From: Spirosoma oryzicola
Lineage (GTDB): Bacteria; Bacteroidota; Bacteroidia; Cytophagales; Spirosomataceae
Length of the DNA stretch: 64,000 bases
Reading direction: 5' to 3'
Assembly: GCF_021233055.1 (NCBI RefSeq)
Contig: NZ_CP089538.1
Coordinates: forward strand, 1,841,501-1,905,500
Below the pieces are notes generated by a model. It was given only the letters and a program-made list of their open reading frames with translations. It did not search any database and was not told the DNA's origin. Below are positions 23,991 to 31,238 of the stretch, piece after piece (positions within the stretch are counted from its first letter, which is position 1; every line of letters starts with the position of its first letter). A program made the translations under genes and the position numbers.

Positions 23991-25106
23991 ATGATTAACG
24001 TTGCCATTGTGGGCCTTGGATTCGGGGCCGAATTTATTCCCATCTATCAACGCCATCCAAATGCGAACATGTACGCTATCTGCCAGCGTAACGTGCAAAA
24101 GCTGAACGAGATCGGCGATGCGTACGGCATTGAAAAACGGTACAGTAATTACGATGAGCTGCTGGCCGACCCCAATGTTGACGCTGTACACATTAACTCA
24201 CCGATTCCGAATCACGCTGAACAGACCCTGAAAGCCCTGCGCGCAGGTAAGCACGTTGCCTGTACGGTACCGATGGCTACGACGGTTGAGGATTGCAAAG
24301 CCATTGTACAGGCCTGCAAGGAGAGCGGCAAAAAATACATGATGATGGAGACCGTGGTATACAGCCGTGAGTTTCTATTCGTTAAGGAATTGCACGAAAC
24401 CGGCGAGTTGGGTAAAGTGCAGTTTTTGAAAGCCAGCCATCAGCAGGATATGGACGGCTGGCCGGATTACTGGCCTGGTTTGCCACCCATGCACTACGCT
24501 ACGCACTGCGTCGGTCCGGTAGCGGGTCTGCTGAAACTCGAAGCGGATTACGTGTCGTGCTTTGGTTCTGGTACGATTCGGGAAGATTTGGCAAAAATTC
24601 ACAACTCACCGTTTGCCGTTGAGTCGGCACACATCAAATTCAAGGATAGCGATTTGTCGGCGTACGTCTATCGGTCGCTGTTCGATGTGGCACGGCAGTA
24701 CCGCGAGAGTTTCGAAGTATACGGTGATAAAAAATCGTTCGAATGGCAACTGATCGAAGATGAGCAGCCGGTCATTCACACGGCGAAGAAACCCGAACCG
24801 GAGATTCCAGAGAAAGTAACCGTACCTGATTACGCGCATTACCTGCCGGAAGAAATTCAACGGTTTACCACGAAAGGCGTTTACGACGCCGACGAACAGC
24901 AACACCTGTCCTTTACGCAGGGGGGCGGCCACGGCGGATCGCACCCGCACATGGTTCATGAGTTTGTGTCGGCCATTGTTGAGGACCGCGAACCATTCCC
25001 CAATGCTGCCCAATCGGCCAACTGGACGAGTGTGGGAATTTTGGCGCACGAGTCGGCTCTTCAAGGTGGGCAGCTAATTAAGCTGCCGGATTTTGGAAGC
25101 ATCTAA
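23991..25106 (+). CDS. Gfo/Idh/MocA family oxidoreductase
   Basis: A 371-residue NAD(P)-dependent sugar dehydrogenase. The N-terminus MINVAIVGLGFGAEFIPIYQRHPNANMYAICQRN is the Rossmann domain. HINSPIPNHAEQTLKALRAGKHVACTVPMATTVEDC holds the usual E-K-P-type block, here with CTVP in place of CEKP. The C-terminal alpha/beta domain carries GGGHGGSHPHMVHEF. No signal peptide is seen, so it is cytoplasmic. It probably oxidises or reduces a sugar handled by the upstream epimerase. The missing lysine of the EKP motif is notable and could alter catalysis. Confidence 0.9.
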   Translation: MINVAIVGLGFGAEFIPIYQRHPNANMYAICQRNVQKLNEIGDAYGIEKRYSNYDELLADPNVDAVHINSPIPNHAEQTLKALRAGKHVACTVPMATTVEDCKAIVQACKESGKKYMMMETVVYSREFLFVKELHETGELGKVQFLKASHQQDMDGWPDYWPGLPPMHYATHCVGPVAGLLKLEADYVSCFGSGTIREDLAKIHNSPFAVESAHIKFKDSDLSAYVYRSLFDVARQYRESFEVYGDKKSFEWQLIEDEQPVIHTAKKPEPEIPEKVTVPDYAHYLPEEIQRFTTKGVYDADEQQHLSFTQGGGHGGSHPHMVHEFVSAIVEDREPFPNAAQSANWTSVGILAHESALQGGQLIKLPDFGSI

Positions 25107-25114
25107 TCTAAACG

Positions 25115-25180
25115 CAGCGGTTGTTGTGATGAGATAGACCATAAACCGTGTTCTGTTTCCGATAAATAACCGCTGTTTTT
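25115..25180 (+). terminator. Weak terminator-like stem between oxidoreductase and ThuA fusion
   Basis: CAGCGGTT (25115-25122) pairs with AACCGCTG (25168-25175) and TTTTT follows. The loop is 45 nt, longer than usual. It may end or reduce transcription before the next gene, 12 bp further. Confidence 0.35.
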
Positions 25181-25191
25181 CGTCTTTAAAC

Positions 25192-28100
25192 ATGAAAAAG
25201 GCACTTCTTTTTGTACTGGCAGCTGGGCTAATGACCCAATGCGCCCGCCAGACAGCTAATCAATCCTCAACCCGCCAGACCGCCACGAAAGCGCGTCGAA
25301 CCGAGATTTTGTTCCTGGGTGACAATGGCCACCATAAGCCTATCGAGCGCGTGCCTCAACTGATGGCCGCTCTGGGTAGCAAAGGAATCAACATCACGTA
25401 CACGGATAAACTGGAAGACATCAATCCGGATAATCTGAACAAGTATGATGGTCTGCTGATTTTTGCTAACTGGGATAGCATTCCTAAACCGCAGGAAAAA
25501 GCCCTGCTGGATTATGTTTCGTCGGGAAAAGGCTTGATTCCGGTGCATTGCGCATCGTACTGTTTTCGCAACTCCGCCGAATATGTCGATAAAGTTGTTG
25601 GCGGGCAGTTCTGGCGGCACCGGATGGATACCATTCAAACCCGCTTTACGCAGCCAAATAATCCTATTGTAGCTGGTTTGCCTTCGTTTAAGGCGTACGA
25701 CGAAACCTACCTGCATTCGCATCTTCAGGCGGATAACAACGTGCTGGCCGTTCGGGAAATCAAAGCCGACCAGGAAAAAGACAAACCGGGTGTGAAGGAA
25801 GAACCGTACACCTGGACGCGTCAATACGGCAAAGGGCGCGTTTTTTACACCGCCTACGGTCACGATGAGCGGACCTGGAGCCAGCCCGGATTTCAGCAAC
25901 TGCTGGAACGGGGAATTCTGTGGGCCGTTGGTGACGACGTAAAAAAGTTACACGATGATCTGAAGCCACAGACATTTACCTATCGCGCAGCGAACTTGCC
26001 GAACTACGAGAAGCGTCCGGGTGCTCAGATGGAGCAGGAGCCGCTTTCGCCGGAAGAATCCATGAAGCACATTCAGGTTCCGGTCGATTTTACGCTCGAT
26101 CTGTTTGCCCATGAGCCGAATGTCATGCACCCCATTGCCATGACGTGGGATGAAAAAGGGCGGCTTTATGCTTTGATTACCAAGGATTATCCGAACGAGC
26201 GCAAAGAAAGTGGTGGTTCTGATTACATTGTTATCTGCGAAGATACCGACAAGGATGGTAAAGCAGACAAGTTCACCAACTTTGCCGAGGGACTAAGCAT
26301 TCCAACCGGAATGACGTTCGGAAACGGTGGATTGTACGTGTCGCAGGCACCGCACATGCTTTTCCTGAAAGATACCAACGGGGATGACAAGGCCGACGTA
26401 AAACAAGTCGTGTTTACAGGTTTCGGTACGTTCGATACCCACGCCGGACCGAGCAACCTGCACTACGGTTTCGATAACTGGATATGGGGAAGCGTCGGCT
26501 ACTCAGGTTTCAAAGGAAAGGTCGGAGCGGATAGCGTAAAGTTTAGCCAGGGCTTTTTCCGGTTCAAACCCGACGGTTCGCAGCTTGAATACGTGACGGC
26601 TACGTCCAACAACACATGGGGATTAGGTTTCAACGAAACGGGCGACGTTTTCGGCAGCACAGCCAATAACGCGCACGGTTGGTACATGGCGATACCAAAC
26701 CGGTACTTCCACGGTGCTCCGCATATTCGGGAAAACGGTAGCCGCAGTACGGATACCCACAAAGACATGAAACCGATCACCGAAAAGGTACGTCAAGTAG
26801 ACGTATTCGGTGGTTTCACAGCGGCAGCGGGTCATAACTTGTATACTGCCCGCGCTTTCCCGAAAAAATACTGGAATAAGGTCGCTTTCGTATCGGAGCC
26901 AACGGGCCACATCCTGCACCAGAACGTGATGCAAAAGAATGGAACCGATTACGAAGATGTAGAAGGCTTCAATCTCATGGCCGGCGCAGACGAATGGTTT
27001 GCACCCGTCTTTGCGGAAGTTGGTCCAGACGGAGCTGTTTGGGTTGTTGATTGGTACAGTTATATCATCCAGCACAATCCAACGCCAGCCGGCGCTAGCA
27101 ATGGTTCGGGTAATGCGTATGAGACACCACTGCGCGATTTTACGCACGGTCGTATTTATCGGGTAGGGTACAAGAATGCGCCTGCTTACACGCCGATGAC
27201 CTTGAGTAAAGACCGCCCGGACGAACTCGTAGCTGCGTTGAAAAATACGAACATGTTCTGGCGGACAGCGGCTCAACGTCTGCTCATCGAACGGAACAAC
27301 AAAGACGTGGTTCCACAGCTAATCGCGTTGGTGAATGATCAGTCTGTCGATGAGATTGGTATCAATCCAGCGGCTGTTCATGCCTTGTGGACACTGCACG
27401 GGTTGGGCGCGCTAAACGGTTCAGACGAAAAAGCGATGGCGGCTGCGACTTCGGCGTTGCAGCACCCTTGCTCAGGTGTACGTAAAACAGCCGTTCAGGT
27501 ATTGCCACGTAATCAAATGGCAACCAATGCGCTGCTTCAGAACAATTTGTTAAATGACAAAGAGCCAGTTGTTGCCCTAAATACACTCCTCGCCTTGTCG
27601 GAGATGCCGCAAAGCGCCGTTGCCCAGCAAGCTATTCTGAGCCGGTTGGATAAAGCGACCGAAGTAAATGACCGCTGGTTGCCTGATGCTTTTGCCTGCG
27701 CCCTCACGGGACAAAATGGGCAGCTGATGAAAACCTATCTGAAGCAGGTAAGTATGAATGCTCCTGCGCAACCGAAGGCAGCACCTGCTCACGACATGAA
27801 TAGCCATGCCGGACACGGACCTAACGCGCCAACGCCAAAAGCCGCTGTAACAACATCAGGTAACCAACCTGATCTGGTCATTGCCGCGATTCGTACGACG
27901 CCGGAGTCGCCTTCGGTTCGGGAAGGAACGAAGCTTTTTGTGGATGTGACCAATGCGGGTGGGGCTGAAATTCCGGCTGGAACCCCGATCCCCTTGTCCA
28001 TTCGCGTGGAAGGACCGAAGGGCGTTACGGATGCTGCTAAAATTGATTTTGTGAGCGTGACGCACAACACGGGGATCAAACCCGGTGAAACCGTGACGAT

Positions 28101-28959
28101 CAGCAAAGCCAACAACGGTCCTTGGGTCGGTGATATGGGCGTAACGTTTGAGCGGGCGGGCCAGTACATGATTACGGCCATGCTTGACCGCGAAAACAAA
28201 ATCGCCGAAGGCAATGAACAGAACAACAACGCTACGCACACGCTTGTCTATCGGGCTCCGCAAAGCATGAGCGCTTACGTACTCGAACGTGCGTCGCGTA
28301 GCTACGCGTCCGTTGCTCCGGTGGATTCGGTGGTTGCCTTGCTTCGGCAGACGCAGAAGTTAGAGACAACACAGGGTGACGCGATTGTTAAAGGCGTCGC
28401 GGAAGGGTGGAATATCCGCACAAAAGCGCAGGTGAACGAGACAGACAAGCAATTCCTGGCCAGTCTGACGAACTCCGTTTCTTCCGAAAACCGGGAACGT
28501 CTGGGGCGGCTCTACGAAGCTTGGGGCATTGTCAAGAGCGAACCTACCGACCCCAATGTTGAGGTTGTTCGGATGAAAACCATTCGCGAAGAAATGCGCT
28601 TTGACAAAAAAGAGTTTACCGTAACGGCTGGCAAACAGGTTGAAATCGTTCTCGAAAATCCGGACGCTATGCAGCACAATCTGGTGATTGGTAAACCCAA
28701 AAGTATGGACGTGATCGGTGCGGCAGCCGACAAGATGATTACTGCGAAAGACGGGGCCGAAAAGAATTACGTGCCAAGCATTTCTCAGGTAATTGTGGCT
28801 ACGCCGTTGGTTAACCCCGATCAGACGTACCGACTTAAGTTTACGGCTCCGGCCACGCCCGGCGATTATCCATTCGTTTGCACATTCCCTGGTCACTGGC
28901 GCATCATGAATGGTGTCATGAAAGTTACCAAGGCTGGAGCAGTCGCTACGGCTAAGTAA
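25192..28959 (+). CDS. Multidomain ThuA / PVC-type beta-propeller / HEAT / CARDB / cupredoxin protein
   Basis: A 1255-residue exported protein, possibly a lipoprotein (LMTQC at residues 13-17). Domains in order: ThuA (about 38-245), the glucose/sorbosone-dehydrogenase-like beta-propeller of PVC-type membrane-bound dehydrogenases (about 285-660), HEAT-like repeats (about 665-840), a His-rich linker (AHDMNSHAGHGP), a CARDB beta-sandwich (about 892-1024), and a C-terminal blue-copper domain (about 1130-1250). The type-1 copper ligands are complete: His1162, Cys1230, His1235 and Met1239 (CTFPGHWRIM). Related proteins carry a c-type cytochrome, but I find no CxxCH here. The copper site may replace it as electron acceptor. 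It lies downstream of the epimerase and oxidoreductase. Confidence 0.9.
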   Translation: MKKALLFVLAAGLMTQCARQTANQSSTRQTATKARRTEILFLGDNGHHKPIERVPQLMAALGSKGINITYTDKLEDINPDNLNKYDGLLIFANWDSIPKPQEKALLDYVSSGKGLIPVHCASYCFRNSAEYVDKVVGGQFWRHRMDTIQTRFTQPNNPIVAGLPSFKAYDETYLHSHLQADNNVLAVREIKADQEKDKPGVKEEPYTWTRQYGKGRVFYTAYGHDERTWSQPGFQQLLERGILWAVGDDVKKLHDDLKPQTFTYRAANLPNYEKRPGAQMEQEPLSPEESMKHIQVPVDFTLDLFAHEPNVMHPIAMTWDEKGRLYALITKDYPNERKESGGSDYIVICEDTDKDGKADKFTNFAEGLSIPTGMTFGNGGLYVSQAPHMLFLKDTNGDDKADVKQVVFTGFGTFDTHAGPSNLHYGFDNWIWGSVGYSGFKGKVGADSVKFSQGFFRFKPDGSQLEYVTATSNNTWGLGFNETGDVFGSTANNAHGWYMAIPNRYFHGAPHIRENGSRSTDTHKDMKPITEKVRQVDVFGGFTAAAGHNLYTARAFPKKYWNKVAFVSEPTGHILHQNVMQKNGTDYEDVEGFNLMAGADEWFAPVFAEVGPDGAVWVVDWYSYIIQHNPTPAGASNGSGNAYETPLRDFTHGRIYRVGYKNAPAYTPMTLSKDRPDELVAALKNTNMFWRTAAQRLLIERNNKDVVPQLIALVNDQSVDEIGINPAAVHALWTLHGLGALNGSDEKAMAAATSALQHPCSGVRKTAVQVLPRNQMATNALLQNNLLNDKEPVVALNTLLALSEMPQSAVAQQAILSRLDKATEVNDRWLPDAFACALTGQNGQLMKTYLKQVSMNAPAQPKAAPAHDMNSHAGHGPNAPTPKAAVTTSGNQPDLVIAAIRTTPESPSVREGTKLFVDVTNAGGAEIPAGTPIPLSIRVEGPKGVTDAAKIDFVSVTHNTGIKPGETVTISKANNGPWVGDMGVTFERAGQYMITAMLDRENKIAEGNEQNNNATHTLVYRAPQSMSAYVLERASRSYASVAPVDSVVALLRQTQKLETTQGDAIVKGVAEGWNIRTKAQVNETDKQFLASLTNSVSSENRERLGRLYEAWGIVKSEPTDPNVEVVRMKTIREEMRFDKKEFTVTAGKQVEIVLENPDAMQHNLVIGKPKSMDVIGAAADKMITAKDGAEKNYVPSISQVIVATPLVNPDQTYRLKFTAPATPGDYPFVCTFPGHWRIMNGVMKVTKAGAVATAK

Positions 28960-28978
28960 ACAGGTCAGCTTTTAGTAC

Positions 28979-29018
28979 AAAAAAAGCGTCGCCTATGTCA
29001 TAGGCGACGCTTTTTTTT
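28979..29018. terminator. Strong bidirectional terminator
   Basis: AAAAAGCGTCGCCTATG (28981-28997) pairs with CATAGGCGACGCTTTTT (28999-29015). The A-run on one side and T-run on the other make it work for both the plus-strand gene ending at 28959 and the minus-strand kinase ending at 29027. Confidence 0.9.
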
Positions 29019-29026
29019 GATACAAA

Positions 29027-29956
29027 CTAGCTTACTTCTTTTACCCGAATGCTGTTTGGTAGAACAGGTAGTAAGGATGAGGTGGGAATCTGAATGCTGA
29101 ACTCGCTGCCCTGACCGAGTTCGCTTTTTACCCATATTGTCCAGTTGTGCGCCTGAACGATACGCTGTACGTAACTCAGTCCAAGGCCGAAACCTTTAAC
29201 GCTGGTTTGGTTGCAGTCGTCAACCCGGAAGAAAGGTTGAAAAATATGGGATACTTGTTTGGGGGAAATACCTACGCCCCGGTCACGAACCGAAATGGTC
29301 ATGCCGTCGGCATTGGCTTTGGTAACCAGCGTAATCTCTGGTTTGTCAGCGCTGTACTTAACGGCATTGTCGATCAGGTTATACAGGACATTGGTTAGGT
29401 GCAGACGGTCTGCCAGTACGTACGTATCTTTTCCCTGTAAATTCAGGTTTAAATAATCACCATGCCGCTCCGCAACCGAGTGGAGCAGATAATGGATCTG
29501 AATTGGTTCCAGATTAAGTGTCAATGTGTTACGATCAGCCCGCGCCAGTGTCAGCATCGTTTCGACCTGCTGCTGGAGCCGCTCCGTTTCTTCGCGGATA
29601 ATCCTTACGTATTTGTCCGTACGCTCGGGGTGATTACGGGCGATGGGAGAATCCAGAATATCGGCTGCCATCTGAATGGCTGTGATAGGCGTTTGAAATT
29701 CGTGTACAATAGAATGCAGTACTTCGGTCTGTACCATTGATCGCTGCCGCCGACGAAGTAACCACCATAATGAAAAACCTAACAGAAGCTGCGCTGTTAG
29801 AGCGAGGGGAAACAGGGCTAGCCAGCGTAAGGAGGGACCTGGCGCTAATGCTGTTTCCGGAAAAACGAAGCGATTTGCATAGATCAAGGCCGCCGTAACG
29901 ACAGACAGCACAAGGGCAAAAGCAAAGAGCGGAGGGGCTGTAGACCTACGTATCAT
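29027..29956 (-). CDS. Orphan membrane sensor histidine kinase
   Basis: A 309-residue kinase with two transmembrane helices (about 9-27 and 45-67) and only about 18 residues between them, so no real periplasmic sensor. The H-box is HSIVHEFQTPITAIQMAADILD with phospho-acceptor His85. The ATPase domain shows LYNLIDNAVKYS (N-box), VRDRGVGIS (G1), FQPFFRVDD (F-box) and GFGLGLSYV (G2). It has no HAMP domain and no response regulator gene nearby. It probably senses a membrane or intracellular signal and phosphorylates a regulator encoded elsewhere. Confidence 0.93.
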   Translation of the reverse strand: MIRRSTAPPLFAFALVLSVVTAALIYANRFVFPETALAPGPSLRWLALFPLALTAQLLLGFSLWWLLRRRQRSMVQTEVLHSIVHEFQTPITAIQMAADILDSPIARNHPERTDKYVRIIREETERLQQQVETMLTLARADRNTLTLNLEPIQIHYLLHSVAERHGDYLNLNLQGKDTYVLADRLHLTNVLYNLIDNAVKYSADKPEITLVTKANADGMTISVRDRGVGISPKQVSHIFQPFFRVDDCNQTSVKGFGLGLSYVQRIVQAHNWTIWVKSELGQGSEFSIQIPTSSLLPVLPNSIRVKEVS

Positions 29957-30066
29957 ACTCCGTTTGAGGTGGGTTAGTAACGAATTAGTACAAGATGACT
30001 ACTAAGACGCAGTTACTAGGTAAATGTCACAAGCAGCTTACTAGAAAAGCAGTGGGTGAAAACAAA

Positions 30067-30089
30067 ATTGCCCGTTTAAAGCGGGCAAT
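30067..30089 (-). terminator. Terminator of the histone-like gene
   Basis: ATTGCCCG (30067-30074) and CGGGCAAT (30082-30089) form a stem with a 7-nt loop. On the minus strand a T-rich tract follows. It is 30 bp beyond the stop of the histone-like gene. Confidence 0.8.
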
Positions 30090-30118
30090 CGGTAAAAATG
30101 GTTTCAAAATTTATTCGT

Positions 30119-30574
30119 CTACACGTTTTCCTCGGTAGTCTCGACGGAAGTTGGCGTGCTGGTAGGCTTGGGAGCGGTTCGGCGAGTTGGGGCTGTCGCC
30201 TTAGGAGCGGGAGCCTGCTTGCGAATCGAACGAGTCGCCTGCGGAACGGAAGGGATGAGGCTATCCGCCGACGGATCGACTAATTTACTAGCTGCCGTGC
30301 GTTTCGCGTTTTTCTCGGCCTTGTCCGCGTTCTTCTTTGCTTTTATGGCCTCCTTTTTTGCTTTCTTTTCGGCTTTTTTGGCAGGCGTCGATTTCTTTTT
30401 TTCGTCTTTATTGAGCAACTTCGCAAGTTTCTTCGCCAGTTTGTCGGCCGATTTTTCAATCGACTTCTTCATTTTTTTGGTTGCTGTACCCGTTTCGGTA
30501 AGCTTAGCTTCAATGGAACTGACGATGTCTGCGGCTAGCGACTTACGTTTGTTTTTTGCGTTCTTGTCTGTCAT
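30119..30574 (-). CDS. Lysine/alanine-rich histone H1-like protein
   Basis: A 151-residue, very basic, low-complexity protein. The middle (about 30-95) is dominated by Lys and Ala repeats such as KKAEKKAKKEAIKAKK, in the style of H1/HC2-like and AlgP-like bacterial proteins. The C-terminus is Pro/Thr/Arg-rich (KATAPTRRTAPKPTSTPT) and ends acidic (VETTEENV). It is probably a nucleoid-binding protein. No structured domain is visible. It lies between the orphan kinase and the TrmH-type methylase, with its own terminator. Confidence 0.7.
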   Translation of the reverse strand: MTDKNAKNKRKSLAADIVSSIEAKLTETGTATKKMKKSIEKSADKLAKKLAKLLNKDEKKKSTPAKKAEKKAKKEAIKAKKNADKAEKNAKRTAASKLVDPSADSLIPSVPQATRSIRKQAPAPKATAPTRRTAPKPTSTPTSVETTEENV

Positions 30575-30648
30575 TTGTCTAGATGAAAAAAATTTACAAA
30601 TAAATACGAAGAAATCGGGACAATCAAAAATCCAATGTTAAGTTTTCG

Positions 30649-31179
30649 TTACCTTTTTTGAAGAAATTCCCAGCAAACAATGCCCGCTGTGACGGCAATG
30701 TTCAGGGAGTGCTTCGTACCAAACTGGGGAATTTCGAGTACCACATCGGCCTGTTCGACAACGGTCTGCCGAACGCCGGTTACTTCGTTACCGAACACAA
30801 AAGCGTATCGTTTGTTTGGATCAGGGTTGAAATCTGAGAGTGAAGTACTGCCTTCGGCTTGTTCGATCGCGGCTACCACCCAACCGTCAGATCGTAATTG
30901 ACTAACGAGGGCATCCACATCCGCAACGTATGTCCAGGTAACCGATTCGGTCGCGCCCAGTGCCGTTTTCGTGATGTCGCGGTGGGGTGGCTGGCCTGTA
31001 ATACCACAAAGATAGACGCTGGCAGCCCGGAAGGCATCAGCCGTTCGGAACACCGACCCAACGTTGTTGAGGCTGCGGATATCGTCTAAAATCAGGCAAT
31101 AAGGAAACTTGTCGGCTTTTTTGAAATCGTCAACAGACAGGCGATTCAGTTCGTCCAGTGATAGTTTGCGAGGGGTCAT
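30649..31179 (-). CDS. TrmH/SpoU-family RNA methyltransferase
   Basis: A 176-residue SPOUT methylase. It has the N-terminal part of the domain (CLILDDIRSLNNVGSVFRTADAF, SpoU motif 1 with the N..N..G..RTA pattern), motif 2 (YAFVFGNEVTGV) and motif 3 (LEIPQFGTKHSLNIAVTAGIVCWEFL). These bind S-adenosylmethionine in the trefoil knot and methylate ribose 2'-OH in rRNA or tRNA. The ATG at 31179 (MTPRKLSLDELNRL) is chosen over an upstream in-frame start, because the 31 extra residues look non-coding and overlap the mutS promoter region. It is divergent from mutS. Confidence 0.92.
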   Translation of the reverse strand: MTPRKLSLDELNRLSVDDFKKADKFPYCLILDDIRSLNNVGSVFRTADAFRAASVYLCGITGQPPHRDITKTALGATESVTWTYVADVDALVSQLRSDGWVVAAIEQAEGSTSLSDFNPDPNKRYAFVFGNEVTGVRQTVVEQADVVLEIPQFGTKHSLNIAVTAGIVCWEFLQKR

Positions 31180-31208
31180 AGCGTCTTTATTATTCGTGCA
31201 AATTTTGG

Positions 31209-31216
31209 TATATTTG
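31209..31216 (+). promoter_or_regulatory. Bacteroidota -7 box TATATTTG before mutS
   Basis: An exact TAnnTTTG match 23 bp upstream of the GTG start of mutS, which would give a very short leader. Confidence 0.5.
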
Positions 31217-31238
31217 TTTGAAATAACTGTAATGCATA

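Noticed and set aside
26623..27276. Minus-strand open frame inside the ThuA fusion
   Set aside because: Antisense shadow of a gene with strong domain evidence.
30156..30641. Plus-strand frame with long runs of Phe and Ala
   Set aside because: It mirrors the Lys/Ala-rich composition of the histone-like gene on the other strand and has no domain.
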